DNA from: Nocardiopsis sp. MG754419
GTDB taxonomy: Bacteria; Actinomycetota; Actinomycetes; Streptosporangiales; Streptosporangiaceae
DNA: 36,450 nucleotides
Assembly: GCF_018207095.1 (NCBI RefSeq)
Contig: NZ_QOCZ01000041.1
Coordinates: 1 to 36,450 of the forward strand
Reading direction: 5' to 3'
Shown: positions 23,101 to 31,640 of the stretch, in pieces
Layout: each line of letters opens with the position of its first letter
Numbering within the stretch: the first letter of the stretch is position 1
Notes under the pieces: model-generated
What the model saw: only the letters and a program-made list of their open reading frames with translations
Database searches by the model: none
What the model was told of the DNA's origin: nothing
Program-made: the position numbers and the translations under genes

Positions 23101-23521
23101 CGGAGCGTTCGAGCGCCTCCCAGGACACCTCCAGCAACTGCCGCTGCTGCGGGTCCATGGCCGCGGCCTCCTTCGGGGAGATCCCGAAGAACGCGGCGTC
23201 GAAATCGGCGGCTCCGTCCAGGAAGCCGCCCTGGTCCATGGCGGACAGCGCCTCCGCCTCCTCGGAACCGAGGAGGGCCTCCAGGTCCCAACCACGGTCG
23301 GTCGGGAAGGGGCTCAGGGCCTCACGCCCCTCGGAGACCAACCGCCAGAGCGCCTCGGGCGAGTCGACCCCGCCGGGCAGCCGGCAGCCCATCCCCACGA
23401 TCACGATCGGGTCCGACCGGGTGTCGAGGTCACGTGCCCGGTCGCGCAGGCGGGCGTTCTCCTTCAGGGCCGACCGCAGGGCCGTGACGAGTTTGGCGCT
23501 CTGGTCGCTATCGGTGGCCAT
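20138..23521 (-). CDS. Type I PKS module 2 (KS-AT-ACP)
   Basis: A 1127-residue minimal extension module without reductive domains, so the beta-keto group it makes should persist. It begins with a docking helix (8-34). KS (37-465) has Cys206, His341 in EGHGTGT and His379. AT (597-890) has GHSIGE with Ser685 and RAFH (785-788) where malonyl-specific ATs carry HAFH, so malonyl-CoA is the likely extender. The ACP motif GLDS places the phosphopantetheine on Ser1013. The acidic C-terminal tail DDMDVDDLVRMVYGD (about 1111-1125) looks like a docking end for PKS3. The ATG at 23519-23521 is preceded by AGGAG and overlaps the end of PKS1 by 14 bases, pointing to translational coupling. An 85-base gap separates it from PKS3. 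Confidence 0.94.
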   Translation of the reverse strand: MATDSDQSAKLVTALRSALKENARLRDRARDLDTRSDPIVIVGMGCRLPGGVDSPEALWRLVSEGREALSPFPTDRGWDLEALLGSEEAEALSAMDQGGFLDGAADFDAAFFGISPKEAAAMDPQQRQLLEVSWEALERSGIDPSSLAGTNTGVYMGVTAGEYGPRLSDGPEEGHLLTGTTPSVASGRLSYLLGLEGPALTVDTACSSSLVAAHLAVRALRERECDLALVGGAAVMGSAGVLVEFTRKQGLAPDGRCKAFGAGADGTGFAEGAGAVVLERLSDARRLGHPVLALLRGTAVNQDGASNGLTAPNGPSQVRVVRAALRDAALDPADVDAVEGHGTGTTLGDPIEAQALMEAYGPGRDRPLLLGSLKSNIGHTQAAAGIIGLVKTVCAVRAGVVPPTLHADTPSPHVDWDTGTARVATTAHHLTDLDRPARMGVSSFGISGTNAHAIVEAAPQDPETPAAADTTPDVLPFVLSARTEAALREQAVRLRARVHVPEGVSATEGSERDETPTVTPGAQGTSEVLAAPFSLTSLAHTLVSGRARMEHRAVVLATDAHTLDTGLAALADHVPASHVTRGRAASGGVTAFVYSGQGSQRLGMGHDLYRAHPVFAKALDAVVDAFDRHLDRPLRSVMWAEEDTPEAALLDETLYTQAGVFAVEVALTRLLESAGVVPDYVVGHSIGELAAAHVAGVFSLEDAVELVAVRGRIMQDLPEGGVMVAVQAGESEVRQALARAKGVVSIAAVNASEGVVLSGEESAVLGVVEGFIAQGRRTRRLPVRRAFHSALMDPVLAPFADAADRVALHPPRIPVVSNLTGQRAGAEIATGAYWVRHVRETVRFGDGIGHLREEGVTEFVEVGPDGALTSMTQAGLVGAEHARVTALLDGSRPETHELTAGLAALHTRGTHVDWSALLPEARTLADLPTYPFERRRFWMNAPSEGRVVVETGGGAPETAPAPAVRLDLSAMDVHERTETLLDLVRGETAALLGHASPRDVLADQGFLDMGLDSRGAVRLGVNISALTGLEVSATTVFDHPFPRVLAEHLAGEYTDTRETDPASEEERVRAALGRVPMEALRAAGLLEAVLALDPGAATAEPSTAAEDGRVVDDMDVDDLVRMVYGDG

Positions 23522-26500
23522 CGGCCGTCTCCTGTTCACCGTCGGACTCGCGACCGGGAGGGCTGTCCTCCGCACCCAGGGCGAGATTCAGCAGATCGTC
23601 CACGTCCATGGAATCGATGTCTCCGGAGTCCGTGTCCTCGGCGACCGGAACGTCGTCGCCGGTCCCGGCGCGCTCCGATCCCCCCTGGGCCGGCACCCGG
23701 GCACGCACCGGGTCGGACTCGGCCTCCGCGGTGGTCAACCGGACCATGAGTCGTGCCAGTGCCTTCGGGGTGGGGTGGTCGAACACCGCCGTCGCGGGCA
23801 GGCGCAGCCCGGAGGCCTTGTTGAGCCGGTTGCGCAGTTCGATCGCGGTCAGGGAGTCCACCCCGAGCTCCCGGAAGGGCCGCTCGGGTTCGATCTCGTC
23901 TCCGCCGCCTCCGTGACCCAGGACCGCACCGGTGTGGGCGCGGACGTGGGTGAGCAGGAGGCGGTCGCGTTCGGGCCCGGCCATCCCCAGCAGCCGGGCC
24001 GGGGACAACGGGGCCTCCTCCGGGTCGGCGGCGCCGGGCGTGGTCCCCGTGGTCGCGTCGGACGGCCCGTCGTCCACCGGCGGCGGAGCGTCGGCCTCGG
24101 TGTCGAGCGCGGCGGGGGCGATGACCGGCAGACCGAGGTGCAGTGCCTCGTCGAAGCGCAGCAGTGCGCGGTCGGAGGGCATCGGCAGCAGTCCGCCCCG
24201 GCGGAGCACGCCCAGGTCGGCGTCGTCCAGGTGACCCGTCATCCCACTGGACTCCTCCCACAGGCCCCAGGCCAGGGAGAGGGCGGGGAGCCCGCGTTCG
24301 CGCCGGTGGTGGGCGAGCGCGTCACAGAACGCGTTGGCCGCCGCGTAGTTGGCCTGCCCGGCCGACCCGAGCAGCCCCGTGATCGAGGAGAACAGCACGA
24401 ACGCGCCCAGGTCGAGGTCGGCCGTGAGCTCGTGCAGGTTCCAGGCCGCGTCGAGCTTGGGGCGCAGCACCGTCTCCAACTGCTCGTCGTCCAACGACAG
24501 CACGGTGGCGTCATCGAGCACGCCCGCGGTGTGCACCACGGCCCGGAGAGGCCGTTCCGCGGTGACCCTCGCGATCAACGAGGCCGCGGCGTCCCGGTCG
24601 GCGACGTCGCAGGAGACCACGTCGACCCGCGCGCCCAGTCGCTGGAGTTCGGTGGTGCGCTCGTCCTGTCCCCGCGTGCCGGCGCCGTTCCGGCTCACCA
24701 GGGTCAGGTGACGCACACCGTAACCGGTGACCAGGTGTCGCGCGATGAGGTGCCCCAGGGTTCCGGTGCCCCCGGTGACCAGGACCGTTCCGTCCTGTGG
24801 GAAGGGCGCGGGCAGGACCAGCACCGGCTTGCCGGCTTCGCCGCGCGACGCGGAGGCCAACGCCTCCCGGACCTCGCGCATGTGGTACGGAACGGCCCTC
24901 GGGGTCACGACCTCTCCGGACGCGCGCATCCGAACGACGCGTTCGAGGATCTCACCGACCCGGGTCGGCTCGACGTCGAACGGATCGAGGGCGAGGTAGG
25001 ACCGCCCCGGATACGCCCAGGCCAGGTCCTCGGCCTCCTCGGACCGCGAACCGCCGATCTCCACCAGCCGTCCGCCCGGCCCCCCACCGTCGGAGGGCGA
25101 CCGCAGCAGACCGAGCCCGGTGTCGACGGCGGTGCCGGACCCCGCGCAGACGACGATGTCCATTCCCTGGCCACCGTTGACGTCCAGGAGCGTCTCGCGG
25201 GGGTCCTCGGCGTCCTCGGACAGGAACCGTTCCTCGGGCACGCCCCATGCGGCCAGGGTCGACCGCAGGTGGGGCGGGGCGATCGCGAAGACCTCGGCCC
25301 CCATGTGGAGGGCGAGCCGGACCGTGACCAGACCGATCGGGTCCGTACCGGTGTGGACCAGGACGTTCTCGCCGGGGCGGAGCGACGCGAGGTCGACCAA
25401 CGCGTAGTAGGCGGAGAAGGCGGCCAGCGGCGTGGCGGCGCCCTCCAGGAAGTCCCAGGTGTCCGGCAGCCGGACCAGGCGTCGCCGGTCGGCGACGGCG
25501 ATCGGACCGAAGGAGCCCGGCACCAGACCGGCCACGCGGTCCCCGATGTCCAGGTCCCGGACCTGCGGACCACGGTCCACCACGATGCCGGCGGCCTCGG
25601 AACCCAGAACGTCGCCCATGCCCAGTGCCTCGGACCGGGCGTCACCGGGGTTGACCCCCGCCGCACGCACGGCCACACGTACCTCGTGGTCGCCGAGCGG
25701 CGCACGCGCGGCGGCGACCGGCGCCATGGCCGGGCCGACGGTCGGATCCGCGGGGTCACCGCCGCCGCGGGCCAGGCACCAGGCCGGCCCGGGGGGCAGG
25801 GGGGCCTCGGCCCCCTCGACCAGGGTCAGGCTCGGGGTCAGGACCCGACCGGCCCGCAGGGCCACCTGGGGTTCCCCCAGTTCGACGGCCTCGACCATGA
25901 CCCCGTGCGAGGCCTCGGAACCGTCGGAGTCGACGAGCACGACGCGGTCGGGGTGTTCCTTCTGCACCGACCGGAGCAGACCCCAGACGGGGGCCGCGGC
26001 CATGCCGCTCAGCCGGTCCTCGGGCAGGGCCACCACCGAACGCCAGGTGACCACGGCCAGCCGCGCGTGGTCGGTGCGCTCGTCGGTCAGCCAGGCGCGC
26101 ACCGACTCCAGGGCCGATCGCAGCCCCTCGCGGACGGCCTCGGGAACGGCGGTCTCCCCCGAGTAGAGGGCGGTCGCGGGCAGCTCGCAGTAGACGACGT
26201 CGGGCACCGGCCCTTCGAGGTCGAGCGTCTCCAACGACGGCAGCCCCTTGGGCACGGGCCGGCCGAGGAGAGGTGTGTCGGTCTCCTCCCAGCCCAGCAC
26301 GTACGGGCGCGGTTCCTCTCCCGGGGCCGCGGGCAGGCCGTCCGCGCCGATCGGTCGCAGCGCGAGCTCCTCGACCTCGACGAGGCGGTGTCCGTGCTCG
26401 TCGACCGCGGTGAGGCGGTAGCGCCCCGGGGCCGCGCGTTCCAGGCCGACCCGCAGTTCGGACGAGGATCCGATGCCCCGGTCGGCCAGGTGGACACCGC

Positions 26501-28560
26501 TCCAGGAGAACGGGACCAGGAGTTCCCCCTCCTCTTCGGCGAGGAGGAGGACAGCGTGCAGGGCCGCGTCGAGCTGCGCCGGGTGCGGTCCGTGGAAGGC
26601 TCCACCGTCCGCGCCGGAGTGCGCCCGCACTCGCGCGAACAGGGTCTCACCGCGCCGCCACACCGCTTCCAGTCCCTGGAAGTGGCGACCATAGGCGTAA
26701 CCACGCCGGCTCAGCCGGGCGTAGCCCTCCTGCGGATCGAACCCCTCCACCTCGACCGCGCCCGCCGGTGGCCACGCTCCCGCGCCGGGTTCGGGCACCG
26801 GACCGTCCGACTCCAGCAGGCCCGTGGCGTGCCGGACCCATGCGTCGTTCGTGGAGCTGCGCGAGTACAGGGACACGGCACGGCGTCCCTGGGCGTCCGC
26901 GCGCTCCACGACGGCCTGGAGGTCGGCCGGTTTCCCACGGGCGAGGATGAGGGGGCTCTCCAGTGTCAGCTCCCCGACCCGGCGGGCGCCGCTGTGGGCG
27001 CCGACGTGGGCGGCCAGGGAGAGCAGAGCCGTGCCGGGCAGCACGGTCCGCCCGAGCAACCGATGGTCCTCCACCCAGGGGTGGGACCGGTCGCCGATCG
27101 TCCCGGAGAAGACCCTGCGCCCGTCCACCAGTTCCAGGCCGGCGTCGAACAGGTCGGGGGTCGGCTCGGGCTCCGCGGGGATCGCCGCCACCCTGACCGG
27201 TTCCACCCAGTGGCGGCGGCGTTGGAAGGGCGGTTCGACGAGCGACACGGGCGGCCCCTCATCCGTCACCCCTTCCAGGACCAGGTGGGCGTTGGTGCCG
27301 CTGATACCGAAGGACGAGACCGCCGCGCGTCGAGGACGTCCGGTGTCCGGCCAGGGCTCGTCGTCGGACACCAGGCGCACGCCGCTGTCCTTCCAGTCGA
27401 CCTGGGGGGAGGGCTCCTCGGCGTGCAGGGTGCGGGGCACGCGCCCGTGCCGCAGGGCCTGGACCATCTTGATCACGCCGGCCACGCCCGCGGCGGCCTG
27501 GGCGTGCCCGATGTTGGACTTGAGGGAGCCCAGACGCAGTGGCTCGGTCTCGGCGTCGCGGGACTCCCCGTAGACGGAGATGAGCGCCTTGGCCTCGATG
27601 GGGTCGCCGAGACGGGTACCGGTCCCGTGCGCCTCCACGAGGTCCACCTCGGCGGCTCGGGTCCCACCGGCGTCGAGTGCGGCCCGGATGACCTCTTCCT
27701 GCGCGCGCCGGTTGGGCGCGGTCAGACCGTTGCTCGCCCCGTCGGAGTTGACCGCGCTCCCCCGCAGGAGCGCCAGCACGGGCCGCCCGGCCCGGCGGGC
27801 CCGGGAGAGCGGCTCCAACAGCAGCACACCGGCGCCCTCGGCCCACGCGGTTCCGTCCGCCTCGGCCCCGAAGGCACGGCAGCGACCGTCGGCCGACAGC
27901 CCCCGCTGGGCGGAGAACTCCAGGAACATGCCGGGAGAGGCCATGACGGTCGCGCCACCGGCCAGGGCCATCTCGCACTCGCCGCGGCGGATCGCCTGGG
28001 CCGCCTGGTGGATGGCGACCAGGGACGACGAGCAGGCGGTGTCGATGGTCAGGGCCGGCCCGTGCAGACCCAGGAAGTAGGCGATGCGTCCGGAGGCGAC
28101 GCTGAGCGTGGAACCCGTCAGCCGGTACCCGCCGTCACCGCCGTGGGCGGGGTCGGCGAGCCGGGGCCCGTAGTCCGTGGGCATGGCGCCGACGAACACA
28201 CCGACGCGGTCGCCCCGGATGTCGCGGTGGTCGAGGCCGGCCCGGCCGATCGCCTCCCAGGAGGTCTCCAGGAGCAGGCGCTGCTGGGGGTCCATGGCGT
28301 CGGCCTCGCGCGGGGAGATCCCGAAGAAGCCGGCGTCGAACAGGTCCGCGTCGTACAGGAACCCGCCCCGTCGCGTGTAGGTGTGTCCGGGCAGCCCCGG
28401 CTCGGGGTCATAGAGACGTTCCAGGTCCCAGCCGCGGTTGAGCGGGAAGTCGCCGGTGGCGTCCACGCCCTCGTGGACCAGGCGCCACAGCTTCTCCGGG
28501 GAGTCCGCTCCCCCGGGCAGACGGCAGGACATCGCCGTGATGGCGATGGGGTCGTCCTCC
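23508..28560 (-). other. Module 1: KS-(AT absent)-DH-ER-KR-ACP
   Basis: KS has DTACSS with Cys1203, EAHGTGT and SNIGH. DH has the complete HxxxGxxxxP (His1526, Gly1530, Pro1535) and D1691-x3-H1695. KR has TGGTGTLG, Lys2395, Ser2419, Tyr2432 and LDD (B-type). ER is recognisable (AGVNPGD at 2004-2010, AYYALVDLASLRPGE at 2077-2091), but its cofactor loop reads HTGTDPIGL instead of the usual AAGGVGM-like sequence. The later EMGKTD-like motif reads EIGGSR, without Lys. ER is therefore probably weak or dead, which would leave a double bond at this step. Confidence 0.85.
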
Positions 28561-31500
28561 GGTGGGCGCGAGGCCACGGTCTCGACCGTCGCGCGTCGCG
28601 GTGCCGTCGACACCTCCTCCTCGTCGGAGGCCTCGCCCTCGCCGGTCACCAAGATCTCGTCCGTGTCCAGCTCGTCGACGAGATAGGCGGCCAACGCGGT
28701 GGGGGTGGGCACCTCGAAGAGGACGGTGTCCTCCAGACGGACCCCGGTCGCCTCCTCCAGTTCGTCGCCCAGTTCGAGGGTCATGATGGAGTCGAAGCCC
28801 AGGTCCCGGAAGGCCCGTTCCTGTTCGCCCGGGCCGAGCTCGTCCTGCTCCAGGATGCGGGCGGTGTGGCGCAGGACCAGGTCGAGGACGGGTTCCGTGC
28901 GTTCGGTCCCCGGTCCGGAACCGGGCTCACGAGTCGTCTCGGTCGACCCGGCGGCGGAGAGTTCGCGCTCGTCGAGCGCGCGGTCCACGACCGAACGCTC
29001 GGGCCAGAACCGCTCCCGCTGGAAACGGTAGGTGGGCAGGTCGGTGCGGCGGGCGCTGGTGCCCTCGAACAGGATCGACCAGTCGACGTCGATGCCGGCG
29101 GTGAACGCCTGGGCCGCGGCCGTCAGCAACTGGGCCTGGTCGCCCGCGTCCCGGCGCAGGGTCTCCAGGACCCTGCCGGTCACGCCGCTCCGTTCGAGCG
29201 AGCCCTTGACGCCGTGCGCCAGCACCGGGTGCGGTCCCACCTCGATGAAGATGCGATGGCCGTCGGCGATCGACGCCTCGATGGCGTCGGAGAACCGGAC
29301 CGGGTTGCGCAGCGCCGAATACCAGTAGGCGGTGTTCAGCGGGGTCCTGCCGAGCGCGGCCCCGGTGAGCGTGGAGTACAGGGGGGTGCGGGGCGAACTC
29401 CAGCGCACCCGCTCCAGGGAGTCGGTGACCAGGGGTCGGATCCGCTCCACGTGGGGAGAGTGCGACGCGTAGTCCACGTCCACCAGTCCACCGTGCACAC
29501 CCATGTCCACACAGTGTTCGACCGCCTCCCGCAGCGAGTCGGGGTGACCCGAGACGACCACGGAGGTGGGCCCGTTGACCGCGGCCACGTGGAGGTCGGG
29601 AAGCGAGGCGGTCAGTTCCTCCGCCTGCTCGGCCGACAGGCTCAGGGAGGCCATGCCGCCACCGCCGCTCAGCGAGGACAGCGCGCGGCTGCGCATCGCC
29701 ACGACACGGGCCGCCTCCTCCAGTTCGAGCGCGCCGGCCACACACGCCGCGGCCAGTTCTCCCTGCGAGTGCCCGATCACGGCGGCGGGGCGCACACCGA
29801 GCGTCTCCCATACCCGGGCGAGGGAGACCATGGTCGCCCACAGCACCGGTTGCACGACGTCGACCCGGGCGAGCGGCCCGGTCAGGTGGGGGGCGTCGGT
29901 CTCCCCCCGCAGCACCGACACCAGCGACCAGTCCACGAAGGGTTCCAGGGCGCTCTCGCACTCCAGCAGCCGGGCGTTGAACGCGTCGGCCAGCACCCCC
30001 TCGCCGTCGAGCAGCTCCCGTCCCATGCCCGTCCACTGTCCGCCCTGCCCGGGAAAGAGCAGGACCGGACCCTGGCCGGTGGTGAGGGGGCCGCCCTCGA
30101 ACCGGACCGATTCCAGTTCACGGGTGCCGTCCTCCCCGGAGACGAACAGCACGGCCCGGTGCTCGAAGACGTCCCTGGTGGTGATCAGGGAGTATCCGAT
30201 GTCCGCGGGGTCGCTCCCCGGGTGGGTGGAGACATGGGCGTGCAGCGCCGAGGCCTGGGCGCGCAGCGCCTCCTCGGTCCGACCCGACAGGACCCACGGG
30301 ACGGGGTTGGGCACCGGCACGGGGGACGCCGCCGCCGTACCGCGGTCGTTGACGGGGGCGGGACCCAGGACGAGGTGGCAATTGGTGCCGCCCATACCGA
30401 AGGAGGAGACCCCGGCCAGAGGGGCGTGGCGCGGCCAGGGCTCACGCCGGGTCTGCACGCTGAGGCCCAGACGTTCCAGGTCGATGCCCTGGTTGGGTCG
30501 CTCGAAGTTCCGGGTGGGCGGGATCTGTTGGTGGTCGATCCCGAGCACGGTCTTGACGAGTCCGATGATGCCGGCCGCGCCTTCGAGGTGGCCGACGTTG
30601 GTCTTGACCGAACCGACGCGGAGGGGTTCCTCTCGCTCGTCGGCGAAGACCTCGCCGAGCGCGGCGGCCTCGACCGGGTCGCCCACCGGGGTGCCGGTCC
30701 CGTGCAGTTCCACGTAGGCGACCTGGCCGGGGGGCTTGCCCGCGTCGGCGTAGGCGGCGCGCATCACGGCGGCCTGACCCTCGACGGTGGGCCTGGTGAG
30801 GAAGGCGTCACCACCGGCGTGCTCCACGGCCCCGCCGTGGATGACGGCGTGGACGCGGTCGCCGTCGGCGAGGGCCCTGCTCAGCGGCTTGAGGACCACC
30901 ACGGCGCCGCCCTCGCCCCGCACGTAACCGTCCGCGCGGGCGTCGAACGTGTGACTGCGCGCCGTGGGCGAGAGCCCACCGAAACGGGCCACGCCCTCGG
31001 TGCTCTCCGGGACCAGGATGAGGTTGACGCCTCCGGCCAGGGCGATGTCGGACTCGCCGCGCCGCAGGCTCTCCATGGCCAGGTGGACACCGACCAACCC
31101 CGAGGACTGCCCCGAGTCCACCGTGAGGCTGGGTCCGCGCAGCCCGAGGGTGTGGGAGAGCCGGTTGGCGATCATGCTGCGGTGGGTGCCGGTGAGGGTG
31201 TGGTGGGTGATGGCCTCCGACCCACCGCGGTCCTGCAACAGAGCGAAGTCGGAGTTGATCGCGCCGACGAACACCCCGGTGCGCGAGCCGCGCAGTGTGC
31301 GCGGCGCCATCCGGGCGTTCTCGACGGCCTCCCAGCCGATCTCCAGCATGATGCGCTGTTGGGGGTCCATGGCCGGTGCCTCACGGCGCGAGACCCCGAA
31401 GAAGGCGGCGTCGAACCACTCGGCGTCGTGGAGGTAGCCGCCCCACGCGGGCCCGCGTTCGGCCGCTCCGCCTCCGAGACGCTCGGGGGGCGAGGAGATG

Positions 31501-31640
31501 GCCTCGCGCCCCTCGCCCAACAGGCGCCAGAAGGAACCGAGGTCACCGGCGCCGGGCAGGCGACACGCCATCCCCACGATCGCGATGGGTTCCCAAGAGG
31601 GATGACCTGGGGCTTCGGCCGAACCACCGCTCACGATCAT
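23508..31640 (-). CDS. Type I PKS: loading module plus AT-less module 1
   Basis: A 2710-residue bimodular synthase that starts the polyketide. The order is KSQ (15-435), AT (525-830), ACP (Ser951 in GFDS), KS (1030-1465), DH (1497-1770), ER (about 1960-2280), KR (2284-2470) and ACP (Ser2596 in GVDS). No AT lies between the second KS and DH. The C-terminus SMDVDDLLNLALGAED resembles a docking tail, matching the coiled-coil start of PKS2. The ATG at 31638-31640 follows AAAGG closely; a GTG two codons later has better spacing and is equally possible. It is the first gene of a probable PKS1-PKS2-PKS3-hydrolase operon, with its own promoter after the terminator of the upstream gene group. Modules are described in separate entries. 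Confidence 0.94.
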   Translation of the reverse strand: MIVSGGSAEAPGHPSWEPIAIVGMACRLPGAGDLGSFWRLLGEGREAISSPPERLGGGAAERGPAWGGYLHDAEWFDAAFFGVSRREAPAMDPQQRIMLEIGWEAVENARMAPRTLRGSRTGVFVGAINSDFALLQDRGGSEAITHHTLTGTHRSMIANRLSHTLGLRGPSLTVDSGQSSGLVGVHLAMESLRRGESDIALAGGVNLILVPESTEGVARFGGLSPTARSHTFDARADGYVRGEGGAVVVLKPLSRALADGDRVHAVIHGGAVEHAGGDAFLTRPTVEGQAAVMRAAYADAGKPPGQVAYVELHGTGTPVGDPVEAAALGEVFADEREEPLRVGSVKTNVGHLEGAAGIIGLVKTVLGIDHQQIPPTRNFERPNQGIDLERLGLSVQTRREPWPRHAPLAGVSSFGMGGTNCHLVLGPAPVNDRGTAAASPVPVPNPVPWVLSGRTEEALRAQASALHAHVSTHPGSDPADIGYSLITTRDVFEHRAVLFVSGEDGTRELESVRFEGGPLTTGQGPVLLFPGQGGQWTGMGRELLDGEGVLADAFNARLLECESALEPFVDWSLVSVLRGETDAPHLTGPLARVDVVQPVLWATMVSLARVWETLGVRPAAVIGHSQGELAAACVAGALELEEAARVVAMRSRALSSLSGGGGMASLSLSAEQAEELTASLPDLHVAAVNGPTSVVVSGHPDSLREAVEHCVDMGVHGGLVDVDYASHSPHVERIRPLVTDSLERVRWSSPRTPLYSTLTGAALGRTPLNTAYWYSALRNPVRFSDAIEASIADGHRIFIEVGPHPVLAHGVKGSLERSGVTGRVLETLRRDAGDQAQLLTAAAQAFTAGIDVDWSILFEGTSARRTDLPTYRFQRERFWPERSVVDRALDERELSAAGSTETTREPGSGPGTERTEPVLDLVLRHTARILEQDELGPGEQERAFRDLGFDSIMTLELGDELEEATGVRLEDTVLFEVPTPTALAAYLVDELDTDEILVTGEGEASDEEEVSTAPRRATVETVASRPPEDDPIAITAMSCRLPGGADSPEKLWRLVHEGVDATGDFPLNRGWDLERLYDPEPGLPGHTYTRRGGFLYDADLFDAGFFGISPREADAMDPQQRLLLETSWEAIGRAGLDHRDIRGDRVGVFVGAMPTDYGPRLADPAHGGDGGYRLTGSTLSVASGRIAYFLGLHGPALTIDTACSSSLVAIHQAAQAIRRGECEMALAGGATVMASPGMFLEFSAQRGLSADGRCRAFGAEADGTAWAEGAGVLLLEPLSRARRAGRPVLALLRGSAVNSDGASNGLTAPNRRAQEEVIRAALDAGGTRAAEVDLVEAHGTGTRLGDPIEAKALISVYGESRDAETEPLRLGSLKSNIGHAQAAAGVAGVIKMVQALRHGRVPRTLHAEEPSPQVDWKDSGVRLVSDDEPWPDTGRPRRAAVSSFGISGTNAHLVLEGVTDEGPPVSLVEPPFQRRRHWVEPVRVAAIPAEPEPTPDLFDAGLELVDGRRVFSGTIGDRSHPWVEDHRLLGRTVLPGTALLSLAAHVGAHSGARRVGELTLESPLILARGKPADLQAVVERADAQGRRAVSLYSRSSTNDAWVRHATGLLESDGPVPEPGAGAWPPAGAVEVEGFDPQEGYARLSRRGYAYGRHFQGLEAVWRRGETLFARVRAHSGADGGAFHGPHPAQLDAALHAVLLLAEEEGELLVPFSWSGVHLADRGIGSSSELRVGLERAAPGRYRLTAVDEHGHRLVEVEELALRPIGADGLPAAPGEEPRPYVLGWEETDTPLLGRPVPKGLPSLETLDLEGPVPDVVYCELPATALYSGETAVPEAVREGLRSALESVRAWLTDERTDHARLAVVTWRSVVALPEDRLSGMAAAPVWGLLRSVQKEHPDRVVLVDSDGSEASHGVMVEAVELGEPQVALRAGRVLTPSLTLVEGAEAPLPPGPAWCLARGGGDPADPTVGPAMAPVAAARAPLGDHEVRVAVRAAGVNPGDARSEALGMGDVLGSEAAGIVVDRGPQVRDLDIGDRVAGLVPGSFGPIAVADRRRLVRLPDTWDFLEGAATPLAAFSAYYALVDLASLRPGENVLVHTGTDPIGLVTVRLALHMGAEVFAIAPPHLRSTLAAWGVPEERFLSEDAEDPRETLLDVNGGQGMDIVVCAGSGTAVDTGLGLLRSPSDGGGPGGRLVEIGGSRSEEAEDLAWAYPGRSYLALDPFDVEPTRVGEILERVVRMRASGEVVTPRAVPYHMREVREALASASRGEAGKPVLVLPAPFPQDGTVLVTGGTGTLGHLIARHLVTGYGVRHLTLVSRNGAGTRGQDERTTELQRLGARVDVVSCDVADRDAAASLIARVTAERPLRAVVHTAGVLDDATVLSLDDEQLETVLRPKLDAAWNLHELTADLDLGAFVLFSSITGLLGSAGQANYAAANAFCDALAHHRRERGLPALSLAWGLWEESSGMTGHLDDADLGVLRRGGLLPMPSDRALLRFDEALHLGLPVIAPAALDTEADAPPPVDDGPSDATTGTTPGAADPEEAPLSPARLLGMAGPERDRLLLTHVRAHTGAVLGHGGGGDEIEPERPFRELGVDSLTAIELRNRLNKASGLRLPATAVFDHPTPKALARLMVRLTTAEAESDPVRARVPAQGGSERAGTGDDVPVAEDTDSGDIDSMDVDDLLNLALGAEDSPPGRESDGEQETADGHR
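27207..27245 (-). other. Site of the missing acyltransferase
   Basis: Between the end of the module 1 KS (GTNAHLVLEG) and the standard post-AT linker (PPFQRRRHW), only about 15 residues remain where about 400 residues of linker and AT normally lie. The frame is intact on both sides, so this is a clean in-frame loss. Confidence 0.9.
28641..31640 (-). other. Loading module KSQ-AT-ACP
   Basis: The KS active site reads VDSGQSSGLVG: the catalytic Cys is replaced by Gln178 (codon 31107-31109). This is the hallmark of KSQ domains, which decarboxylate the acyl-ACP rather than condense. The HGTGT and NVGH histidine motifs are kept. AT has GHSQGE (633-638) and YASH (734-737), the methylmalonyl pattern, so decarboxylation should give a propionyl starter. 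Sequence shows the motifs; the starter identity is inferred from family rules. Confidence 0.88.
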
